Shown here: in pieces, positions 1-7,097 of the stretch
Position numbering within the stretch: position 1 is the first letter of the stretch
Layout of the letters: the number at the start of each line of letters is the position of its first letter
Source of the DNA: JBDHHQ01 sp039586035
GTDB taxonomy: Bacteria; Gemmatimonadota; Gemmatimonadetes; Longimicrobiales; Gaopeijiaceae
DNA: 64,000 bases
Direction: 5' to 3'
Assembly (NCBI GenBank): GCA_039586035.1
Contig: JBDHLD010000010.1
Span: 1 to 64,000 of the forward strand
Translations under genes and position numbers: made by a program
Notes under the pieces: generated by a model
What the model saw: only the letters and a program-made list of their open reading frames with translations
Told to the model about the DNA's origin: nothing
Database searches by the model: none

Positions 1-57
1 GCCCGGCGACGCAGGCGGGGGACGCGGCGGGGCGCACGGGGCAAGTCCGCCGACTGA
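1..57 (+). CDS. Possible 3' end of a gene with an Arg-rich tail (partial)
   Basis: From the first base an open frame of 18 codons ends in TGA at 55-57. It is very rich in arginine, with five Arg in a row near its start. It could be the basic C-terminus of a protein whose gene lies to the left, 16 bases before the next start. In DNA this GC-rich, 18 open codons mean little, so the call is weak. The only support is its position directly ahead of a same-strand gene. Confidence 0.22.
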   Translation, partial: ARRRRRGTRRGARGKSAD

Positions 58-73
58 GCGGGGCAGCACCCCC

Positions 74-754
74 GTGCCCACCGCTCCGGCCTCTCCGCCA
101 GCCGCCGCCCACTGTGACGTAGCGGCTGATTGGCCCTGGCGTTCGTCGGTTCCTGTCCTCCCCTCGTTCGCACCCGGCTTCCTGGCGCGCGATGCCGAGC
201 TCGTTGCCCCCGACCTCCTTGGCCACCGCATCGTGTCGGAGGTCGGGGGGCGGCGGACCGAGGGTGTCATCATAGAGGCGGAGGCGTACGTCGGTCCCCA
301 CGATCCAGCGTCACACGCGGCGGAGCGAATCGGCCGCACCGCGCGAAACGACGCCATGTTCGCCGCCGCCGGAGTAGCGTACGTCTACTTCATCTACGGC
401 ATGCACTGGTGCCTCAACGTCGTGACGAGCGTCCAGGGTCACCCGTCGGCCGTATTGATTCGAGCTCTGGACCCTCTCGTCGGTAGCGAGGTCATGGCGG
501 ACCGGCGCCGGCGGCAGCCGCTCACGTCGGGCCCCGGGCGGCTCTGTCAGGCTCTCGGGATCACCGGCGACCTGAACGGCCACGATCTTCGGCGACCTCC
601 GTTGAGGCTCCTCCCAGGATGGCGGGTGGACGACCGCCACGTCGTCGCCACCGGCCGCATCGGGGTGCGGCATGCCGCGGACTGGCCCCTCCGGTTCCAC
701 CTGTTGGGACATCCCGCCGTTTCCCGGACCCCACATCCCGTCGAGAGGCCATGA
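74..754 (+). CDS. mpg: DNA-3-methyladenine glycosylase (AAG/Mpg family)
   Basis: A 226-residue base-excision repair enzyme that cuts alkylated or deaminated purines from their sugar. The family signature is clear: IEAEAYVGPHDPASHA at about 67-82, where Glu68 aligns with the catalytic Glu of human AAG, followed by the FIYGMHWCLNVV block at about 106-117. Length matches bacterial Mpg proteins of about 190-220 residues. The GTG at 74 is the first start in frame. The first 35 or so residues are Pro/Ala-rich and not conserved, so a later start is possible. The stop codon overlaps the ATG of the next gene (ATGA at 751-754), so the two are probably translationally coupled, although no functional link to an antiporter is obvious. 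Confidence 0.9.
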   Translation: MPTAPASPPAAAHCDVAADWPWRSSVPVLPSFAPGFLARDAELVAPDLLGHRIVSEVGGRRTEGVIIEAEAYVGPHDPASHAAERIGRTARNDAMFAAAGVAYVYFIYGMHWCLNVVTSVQGHPSAVLIRALDPLVGSEVMADRRRRQPLTSGPGRLCQALGITGDLNGHDLRRPPLRLLPGWRVDDRHVVATGRIGVRHAADWPLRFHLLGHPAVSRTPHPVERP

Positions 755-2160
755 CCGAGCCCACCTGGATCTCGTTGTTGCCGCCCATCCTCGCCATCGT
801 GCTGGCGATCACGACACGGCAGGTGTTCCTGAGCTTGGCCGGCGGGATCTGGCTGGGCTGGACCGTGCTCTCGGGCTGGAACCCCGGCACGGGCCTCGGG
901 CGGGCCATCGACGGGACGGTGGCCGTCCTCGCCAGCGACGGGGACGCCAAGGTCATTCTGTTCACGCTCGTCATCGGCGCCCTGATCGCCACGGTGGAGG
1001 CGGCTGGGGGCGTGCGGGGGTTCGTCAACTGGATCGAGCACAACAACTGGGTCACGTCCGCCCGCGGCGCCCAGATGCTGGCCTGGATCATCGGGGTGGT
1101 CGTTTTCATCGAATCCAACATCACGGTGCTGGTGGCCGGCTCGGTGGCCCGACCGCTGTTCGACCGCTTTCGCACCTCGCGAGAGAAGCTGGCCTACCTG
1201 ATCGACTCCACTTCGGCGCCGGTTTGCATTCTGATCCCCCTGAACGCCTGGGGGGCCTACAACCTGGGGATCCTATCGGGTCTCGTGGACGCCCCGCTCG
1301 AGGTGTTTCTGCAGTCGATCCTGCTGAACTTCTATGCCATCGCCGCGCTCCTCCTGGCCCTTTTGGTGGTGATCTGGGGGATCGACATCGGACCCATGAA
1401 GAAGGCGGAGGCGCGGACAAGGGAGGGGGCCCTCCACTGGCCCGGCGCCCAGCCCATGATCGACGAGTCCGTGACCTCGCCCGAGCTGGACGAGTCCGTC
1501 GAGCCAAGGGCGCGCAACATGGTGATTCCCATCGTCGTCATGGTCCTCACCATGCCCCTGGGTCTCTACGTCACGGGTGACGGCGACATGCTCGCCGGAT
1601 CCGGCTCCACGTCCGTGCTCTGGGCGGTACTCGCGGGCCTGGCCGCCGCGTGGATCCTGCTCATGGCCCAGGCGGCCATGTCGGTCGACGAGCTCACCCG
1701 GGTAGGGCTCAAAGGGGCCGGGGGCCTGGTCCCCCTCGCGCTGATCCTGCTCCTGGCCATCTCCCTGGGTAACGTGGCCGACGAGCTCGGTACCGGCGTC
1801 TACGTCGCTCAGCTCACCGCGGGCCGGGTGCCGAACTTCGTGCTCGTGCCACTCATCTTCCTGGTCGCAGCGGGCATCGCGTTCTCCATCGGGTCGAGCT
1901 GGGGCACGTTCGCCATCATGCTTCCCATCGCGGTTCCCCTCTCCGGCGTCATGGGGCTTCCGGCTGCGCCGTTCGTCGCCGCCTCGCTGTCCGGGGGCAT
2001 CTTCGGCGACCACTCCTCGCCCATCAGCGACACGACCATCATTTCGTCGATGGCTGCGGCAACGGACCACATCGATCACGTCCGCACGCAGCTGCCCTAC
2101 GCGCTGATGGCGGGCGGTGTGGCCACCCTGGCCTTCGCGGTCCTGGGGGCGCTGATCTGA
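751..2160 (+). CDS. NhaC-type Na+/H+ antiporter family membrane protein
   Basis: A 469-residue polytopic inner-membrane protein with about ten or more hydrophobic segments, of the NhaC family of sodium/proton (or organic-acid/sodium) antiporters. Family-typical stretches are the repeated Gly/Ser-rich helices near 360-440, including FSIGSSWGTFAIMLPIAVP and the GGIFGDHSSPISDTTI block. A charged cytoplasmic loop lies at about 210-250. The ATG overlaps the stop of the glycosylase gene by 4 bases, which is why I chose it over an earlier in-frame start. The transported substrate cannot be read from the sequence; some NhaC relatives carry malate/lactate or arginine/ornithine rather than simple Na+/H+. 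Confidence 0.85.
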   Translation: MTEPTWISLLPPILAIVLAITTRQVFLSLAGGIWLGWTVLSGWNPGTGLGRAIDGTVAVLASDGDAKVILFTLVIGALIATVEAAGGVRGFVNWIEHNNWVTSARGAQMLAWIIGVVVFIESNITVLVAGSVARPLFDRFRTSREKLAYLIDSTSAPVCILIPLNAWGAYNLGILSGLVDAPLEVFLQSILLNFYAIAALLLALLVVIWGIDIGPMKKAEARTREGALHWPGAQPMIDESVTSPELDESVEPRARNMVIPIVVMVLTMPLGLYVTGDGDMLAGSGSTSVLWAVLAGLAAAWILLMAQAAMSVDELTRVGLKGAGGLVPLALILLLAISLGNVADELGTGVYVAQLTAGRVPNFVLVPLIFLVAAGIAFSIGSSWGTFAIMLPIAVPLSGVMGLPAAPFVAASLSGGIFGDHSSPISDTTIISSMAAATDHIDHVRTQLPYALMAGGVATLAFAVLGALI

Positions 2161-2266
2161 CCGGCCATCCGTCGCCTCCTGACCCCTGCGGGGCCGGGGA
2201 GGGTAGGCCGTCCGTGCGGCCGCCCGGCGCGGTTGAAAAGCCTGGCGACATTCGGCTCTTCTCCGG

Positions 2267-2294
2267 TTGAACTGCTCCCGGATGCTGGTAAATT
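2267..2294 (+). promoter_or_regulatory. Candidate sigma-70 promoter for the ETF genes
   Basis: TTGAAC at 2267-2272 and TAAATT at 2289-2294 are separated by 16 bases. The expected RNA start near 2301 would leave a leader of about 40 bases before the TTG start of etfB. The rest of the gap after the antiporter gene (2161-2340) shows no other feature. Confidence 0.5.
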
Positions 2295-2340
2295 TCGAGG
2301 CTGTCCACGTACCGTCTGAACCCCACCGCGGAGCAAAGTC

Positions 2341-3090
2341 TTGGACATACTGATCTGCATCAAGCGGGTCCCCGACACGGAGACGCGCGTCAAGATCGGT
2401 GGCGACGGCACCGCCATCGAGCCATCGGGCGTCAAGTATGTGATGAGCCCCTACGACGAGTTCGCGCTCGAGGCGGCCCTCCGCACCAAAGAGGCAGCGG
2501 GGAGCGGCGAGGTCGCCCTGCTCACGCTCGGCGACGCCTCGTCCACCGAGACGCTCCGGGCGGGGCTGGCCATGGGGGCCGACCGGGCACTCCTGCTCAA
2601 GGGGGACGTGACCATGGACGGCCTGGCGACCGCCAAGGCGTTGGCGGGCGAGGTCGAGGCGTCCGGAGCCCCGCTGGTGCTGTTCGGGGTGAAGGCGGCC
2701 GACGACGACCAGCAGCAGACCGGTCCCATGGTGGCCACGCTCCTGGGCCGACCGTGCGCCACGGCGGTGGCCAGCTTCGAGGTCGGCGACGGCGTCGTGA
2801 CGGCCCATCGAGAGGTGGAGGGTGGCGCCGAGGAGGTGGAGCTGACCCTGCCGGCCGTCCTCACGATCACGAAGGGCGCCTTCGAGCCGCGCTACGCGTC
2901 CCTCAAGGGGATCATGGCGGCCAAGCGGAAGCCGCTGGAGGAGAAGGAGGTTCAGGTCGCCGAGTCCCGGCTGGTCGTCCGGTCCCTCGAGATGCCGCCC
3001 GCGCGGCCGGAGGGCCGGATCGTGGGTGAAGGCGCCGAGGCGGCGGGTGAGCTGATCCGTCTACTGAGGGAAGAAGCGAAGGTCCTGTGA
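2341..3090 (+). CDS. etfB: Electron transfer flavoprotein beta subunit
   Basis: 249 residues, the usual EtfB length. It pairs with EtfA to accept electrons from acyl-CoA and related dehydrogenases and pass them to the quinone pool through ETF:quinone oxidoreductase. It opens with ILICIKRVPDTE-type sequence, has the KYVMSPYDEFALEAAL block at about 33-48 and the AMP-binding-region ADDDQQQTGPM at about 120-130. The start is TTG, supported by GGAG at 2330-2333 seven bases ahead and by the family's N-terminus beginning exactly there. etfA follows 111 bases later on the same strand. No acyl-CoA dehydrogenase gene is adjacent. Confidence 0.93.
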   Translation: MDILICIKRVPDTETRVKIGGDGTAIEPSGVKYVMSPYDEFALEAALRTKEAAGSGEVALLTLGDASSTETLRAGLAMGADRALLLKGDVTMDGLATAKALAGEVEASGAPLVLFGVKAADDDQQQTGPMVATLLGRPCATAVASFEVGDGVVTAHREVEGGAEEVELTLPAVLTITKGAFEPRYASLKGIMAAKRKPLEEKEVQVAESRLVVRSLEMPPARPEGRIVGEGAEAAGELIRLLREEAKVL

Positions 3091-3201
3091 GCGCCGAACG
3101 GACGGGCGCTGCGCATCCGTCCGTCGGCATCTCGAACACCGTCTTTGCCCGAGGCCCCGAGGGGCCGAACGGGTCGAAGCAGAGCGTGATGGGAGCAGAC
3201 G

Positions 3202-4182
3202 ATGGGCGACGTTCTCGCCTTTGCCGAACAGCGTGACGGATCCCTGCGCGGGGTCGCCAACGAAGTCGTTACAGCCGCGGCCGAGCTCGCACGAGGCCTC
3301 GGCGGCTCGGTGACGGCGCTGACAGCGGGAGCACCCGGTCTCGCCGCCGAGGCCGGAAGCCTGGGGGCCTTCGGTGCGGAGGTCGTCCGCGTGGCCGAGG
3401 CTCCTGAGCTCGACGGCTACAACGGTGATCGACACGCCCCGGTGGTCGCTCAGGCCATCCGAGAGGGTGGCTTCTCGGCGGCGGTCTTCTCGGCGACCGC
3501 CCAGGGGAAGGACCTCGCTCCGCGGGTGGCCGCCCTCCTCGACGTTCCCCTGGCCAGCGATGTCACCGTGCTGGACGCGAGCGGTGGCGTCGTGACGGCC
3601 GTACGCCCGGTCTACGCCGGCAAGGCGTTTGCCCGCGTGGCCTTCGAGGCGTCTCCGGCCTTGGTCTCGATCCGCCCCAACGCGATTCAGCCCGTCGAAC
3701 GGGCTGCAGCCGGAGCGGTGGAGGCGTTCGCGCCCGAGCTGAGCTCCGTGGGCAGCCGCGTGGTTGCGTTCACCGCCAGCGGCGGTGGCCAGATGGACGT
3801 GGCGGAAGCCTCGGTCGTCGTGGCGGGAGGGCGGGGCATGAAGGACCCCGAGAACTGGGCCCTCCTGGAAGAGTTGCGGGACGCGCTGGGGCCCGCCGCC
3901 GCCCTGGGCGCTTCTCGAGCCGTGGTGGACGCGGGATGGCGGCCGCACGGTGAGCAGGTGGGGCAGACCGGGAAGACGGTGGCGCCCAAGCTGTACTTCG
4001 CGGTGGGCATCTCCGGGGCCATCCAACATCTGGCCGGCATGCGCACCGCGGGGACCATCGTCGCCGTGAACAAGGATCCCGATGCGCCCATCTTCCAGGT
4101 GGCGGACTACGGTATCGTCGGCGACCTGTTCGACGTGGTGCCGCGCCTCTCCGAGGAGATCCGCCGGATCACGCAGGACTGA
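3202..4182 (+). CDS. etfA: Electron transfer flavoprotein alpha subunit
   Basis: 326 residues, the partner of EtfB. The N-terminal domain (about 1-190) is the adenine-nucleotide-like half. The C-terminal FAD domain (about 200-326) carries the family signature: GRGMKDPENW at about 211, then GASRAVVDAGW, GQTGKTVAPKLYFAVGISG and the ending NKDPDAPIFQVADYGIVGD. All expected FAD-contact blocks are present. The ATG at 3202 follows a purine-rich GGGAGCAG. The pair probably forms one transcript from the promoter near 2267. It converges on the M23 gene, with stops 33 bases apart. Confidence 0.94.
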   Translation: MGDVLAFAEQRDGSLRGVANEVVTAAAELARGLGGSVTALTAGAPGLAAEAGSLGAFGAEVVRVAEAPELDGYNGDRHAPVVAQAIREGGFSAAVFSATAQGKDLAPRVAALLDVPLASDVTVLDASGGVVTAVRPVYAGKAFARVAFEASPALVSIRPNAIQPVERAAAGAVEAFAPELSSVGSRVVAFTASGGGQMDVAEASVVVAGGRGMKDPENWALLEELRDALGPAAALGASRAVVDAGWRPHGEQVGQTGKTVAPKLYFAVGISGAIQHLAGMRTAGTIVAVNKDPDAPIFQVADYGIVGDLFDVVPRLSEEIRRITQD

Positions 4183-4215
4183 CGCGCGCGGCCTCGGGCC
4201 GTGACCCCGGGGGGG

Positions 4216-4761
4216 CTACGGCGGCCCTCCCAACAGTGGGACCGGATCCCGCTCCCGCCCCCATCTCCATACTTCGAAGTGGAGATGAGGGGCGGTAGCG
4301 TTTCCGGATTGGCCGCTCAGGCCGAGCACCTGCCGGTGTTCTATGGACTGGCCCGGCTGCACGTGGATGCGGGACAGGTGTGCGTATACGGTCATCAAGT
4401 TGGCACCGTGGTCCACCCAGATCACGTTGCCGTAGCCGTCCATGACTCCGGCGAACCGCACGCGCCCGGGCGCCATGGCACGCACCGTCGATCCGTGAGG
4501 GACCGAAATGTCCACGCCGGGATGGAAGTCCGGGGAGACGCCCCTCCAACGCACTCCGTAGGGCGACACCAGTCGCCCCTCGACGGGCCACCGCGGAATG
4601 GTGCACCCAACCGAGAGCGTCGCGAGGAGGCCGAACACGAGGGGTGGCCAGAGACGAGCTCGGCCCGGACCCGCACGACGCGTCGGTGCCGGCTGCCGGC
4701 TGCCGACCTCCGAGCCTGGGCCGTCCGGGTGCCGGATCTCGATCTCCGTCGTGGCTCTCAC
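4216..4761 (-). CDS. M23 (LytM) peptidase lipoprotein
   Basis: 181 residues. A short hydrophobic segment ends in a lipobox at Cys53 (LLATLSVGC), so the mature protein should be a lipid-anchored envelope enzyme cutting peptidoglycan cross-links. All zinc and catalytic residues of active M23 enzymes are visible: His80 and Asp84 in HPGVD, His128 in YAHL, and His159/His161 in HLHF. This contrasts with the EnvC-like protein at 27.3-28.6 kb, where they are lost. The gene starts 19 bases after moeA on the same strand, so the two likely share a transcript although they are unrelated in function. The first 35 residues look non-conserved, and a start nearer the signal peptide is possible. Confidence 0.88.
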   Translation of the reverse strand: MRATTEIEIRHPDGPGSEVGSRQPAPTRRAGPGRARLWPPLVFGLLATLSVGCTIPRWPVEGRLVSPYGVRWRGVSPDFHPGVDISVPHGSTVRAMAPGRVRFAGVMDGYGNVIWVDHGANLMTVYAHLSRIHVQPGQSIEHRQVLGLSGQSGNATAPHLHFEVWRWGRERDPVPLLGGPP

Positions 4762-4780
4762 GGCTGCTTGACGGCTGCGG

Positions 4781-6100
4781 TCAGCGAAGCGTGGTCACAA
4801 ACTCCGCCCGCTCACTCCAGCCAGAGCCCGGCCTCAGGAGCAAGACCTCTACGCTCTGGCCCTCCTCCACGGCCTCCACGCCGCCCGGGATCACGGCCAG
4901 GCCGTCGGCCTGACCCAAGCTCCCGACCAGGCCGGAGCCCTGCGACCCCGTCGAGGTCGCGACGATGCCTTCGCCCGTGCACGCGAGCCGCACCCGCAAG
5001 AACACGGTGAGGTCCCGAGCTCCCGCCAGCCGAGACCCCGCTCGGGCCCGTAACGTGGGCGCGTGGATTCGGCGGTGACCGGCGAGGGCGAGGAGGAACG
5101 GCCGGACGAGCACCCAGAAGGTCACGAACGCCGACGCCGGGTTCCCCGGAAGGCCGAAGACGAACAGAGGCGGGCCCTGGTCTCGCGGCAGGAGCCCGAA
5201 GCTGAACGGCGACCCTGGGCGCATCTGAACGCGCCAGAATTCGAGCTCGAAGCCGAGACCGTCGAGGACCCGCTTGAAGAGGTCCGTCTCGCCCATGGAC
5301 GCTCCGGCCACGGTCAGCAGGACGTCCGCCGTGGAAGACAGGGCCTCCCGGAGACCGATCTCGACGCTGGATTCGGTATCGGCGGCGATCCCGAGTCTGA
5401 TGGCCTCGCCGCCCAGCTCCCGGACCGCCGCGGCCAACGCGTAACTGTTGCTCTCGGGGATCGCTCGGCCGGCCTGTACTTCCTCGAAGCGGTCCAGAGG
5501 AACCAACTCGTCGCCGTTCGAAAGGATCGCCACCGTGGCAGATCGATGGACGCTGACCCGGCCCAGGCCGAGCGCGGCCAGCACCCCCACCTGTCCGGGT
5601 CCCAGCGTGGTGCCGGGATCGAAGATGGTGTCGCCCCTCCGCATGTCCTCCCCACCGGGCCGGATGTTTCGACCTGCGTCACGACTGTCCAGCACGCTGA
5701 CGGCGCCTCGGGTCTGCTCGGCGTCCGTGTGCTCGACCCGGACGACGGAATCTGCGCCAGGCGGCACCGGGGCTCCGGTCATGATGCGGATGGCTTCGCC
5801 CGGGCCCAGGGGTGACGAAGCGGCCTCGCCGGCGCGGACCTCACCGGTGACGCGGAGAAGAACCGGCGCGTCAGCACGGGCGTCTTCGATGTCCGACGCC
5901 CGCACGGCATAGCCGTCCATGGCGCTGTTGTCCCAGGGCGGCAACGTCACGGAGGCGACCACGGGACGAGCGAGCGCGGCGCCCAGGGCTCGGTGCAGCG
6001 GTACGTCCTCGGGAGCCAGGGCGGAGGCCCGATCCAGGATTCGGCGCCGCGCCTGGTCGACGGTGAGCCAGTCCGCCGGTCGACTTTCGAATCGGGTCAT
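4781..6100 (-). CDS. moeA: Molybdopterin molybdenumtransferase MoeA
   Basis: 439 residues. It inserts molybdate into adenylated molybdopterin to make active Mo-cofactor. Motifs: PPWDNSAMDGYAVR at 54-67; the IRIMTGAPVPPGADSVVR region at about 105-122; SNGDEL in place of the common STGDEL; a GASMGETDL loop that corresponds to GGVSVGExD in E. coli MoeA; KPG-like RPGSPFSFG; and FGLPGNPASAFV at about 316-327. The C-terminal domain IV is present, so the protein is complete. moaC lies 20 kb away at 25.6 kb, and the other cofactor genes are not in the window. It is the first gene of a two-gene leftward unit with the M23 lipoprotein. Confidence 0.93.
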   Translation of the reverse strand: MTRFESRPADWLTVDQARRRILDRASALAPEDVPLHRALGAALARPVVASVTLPPWDNSAMDGYAVRASDIEDARADAPVLLRVTGEVRAGEAASSPLGPGEAIRIMTGAPVPPGADSVVRVEHTDAEQTRGAVSVLDSRDAGRNIRPGGEDMRRGDTIFDPGTTLGPGQVGVLAALGLGRVSVHRSATVAILSNGDELVPLDRFEEVQAGRAIPESNSYALAAAVRELGGEAIRLGIAADTESSVEIGLREALSSTADVLLTVAGASMGETDLFKRVLDGLGFELEFWRVQMRPGSPFSFGLLPRDQGPPLFVFGLPGNPASAFVTFWVLVRPFLLALAGHRRIHAPTLRARAGSRLAGARDLTVFLRVRLACTGEGIVATSTGSQGSGLVGSLGQADGLAVIPGGVEAVEEGQSVEVLLLRPGSGWSERAEFVTTLR

Positions 6101-6128
6101 GGCTGAGGAGGGCCGCTCACCATCGACC

Positions 6129-6833
6129 TCAGAAGTTGTAGGCGATCCCGGCGGAGATACCCCAGGCCTGGATCCACTCGCTATCCGGGGAGGCCACGAG
6201 TGCCTCCCTGTTCCGATAGCCCGAGGGGATGTCTTGTTGCCAGAGCTGGAGCGTCAGCTCGGAGCGGAGCAGGATCCGGCGGCTGATGAACCATCGGCCG
6301 CCAAGCCCCAGGAGTCCTGAAAAGGAGTTCCCGAACTGGTAACGGTCTTCGGGCTGCAGCAGCTGATCCGCCGGTTGCCCGCCGGCCAGCTCGAAGGTGA
6401 TCCCGGCTCCCACCAGGACGTGAGGCGACAGGCGGCGCCACGTGCGTTGGCCCACGAGCATGAACTTGATGCGTGCCTCGGCCGTGAGAAGCTGCACGTC
6501 CGCTTCGCCCACCTTGGTGAACTCGTCGCCCACCGGTCCCGGGTCCAGGACGTCCCGAGACGAGCTCAGGTAGGTCAGGAGCCCCTCGAGAGAGAACGGG
6601 CCGCCGATGCTGATCCCGTATCGTCCGCCAGCGAGCGGTCCCGGCTTCGGTCCGATACCGAACTGGCCCTCGGCCACGAAGAAGTTGTAGCCGGCGAAGA
6701 GCCCAGCTTCCTGGTTGGTGTCGACGTGGCGGTAAGGTGACGGGATGCTCTGGGCGTCGACGGGCCCCGCGAGCGGCGAGACCAGGAGCACCGCGCCCAC
6801 CAGGACGCGACGGACGAATCGAGTTGCGTGCAT
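6129..6833 (-). CDS. Outer-membrane beta-barrel protein, function unknown
   Basis: 234 residues from the ATG at 6833. A typical signal peptide (Arg-containing start, hydrophobic core, PVDAQS cleavage region) is followed by alternating aromatic/Gly-rich strands and ends in IAYNF with a terminal Phe, the usual BAM-recognition ending. Strand pairs such as GLFAGYNFFVAEG and LSPHVLVGAGITFEL fit an eight-strand OmpX/OmpA-like barrel. I chose this start because upstream in-frame codons give a Pro/Ser/Arg-rich stretch in front of an otherwise normal signal peptide. It lies 28 bases downstream of the moeA start on the same strand but need not be co-transcribed. Substrate or role is not visible. Confidence 0.75.
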   Translation of the reverse strand: MHATRFVRRVLVGAVLLVSPLAGPVDAQSIPSPYRHVDTNQEAGLFAGYNFFVAEGQFGIGPKPGPLAGGRYGISIGGPFSLEGLLTYLSSSRDVLDPGPVGDEFTKVGEADVQLLTAEARIKFMLVGQRTWRRLSPHVLVGAGITFELAGGQPADQLLQPEDRYQFGNSFSGLLGLGGRWFISRRILLRSELTLQLWQQDIPSGYRNREALVASPDSEWIQAWGISAGIAYNF

Positions 6834-7097
6834 GTAGCCCTGAGGCCGTGATCGTTGGTTACCAGTTCGGCTCGGAGAGGGTGCGCTGGTCCCCGGCTGA
6901 CCGTTTAACACCTGGGTACCGGGATCGTTTCGTTGGGGGAGCACCTGGTCCAGGCCGGTGTAGTACAGCGACTGATTCGGTCGGTGGGCCTGGCGACGGG
7001 GCGGATCCTTCGAGGCCCCGCTCCGGATTCGTGCGCGCTCGAGGATAAGAGTTGGGCATCTTCTTCCGATACCCTGGGTATGACTTCACATAGTGGC

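Noticed and set aside
2233..2261. TTGAAA as an extra -35 box upstream of etfB
   Set aside because: No acceptable -10 box at 16-18 bases; the TTGAAC/TAAATT pair downstream is better.
4262..4287. Strong hairpin CATCTCCA / TGGAGATG with an inner CTTC/GAAG stem
   Set aside because: It lies inside the M23 gene and encodes the conserved HLHFEV region and the residues after it; the symmetry is explained by coding and no T run follows.
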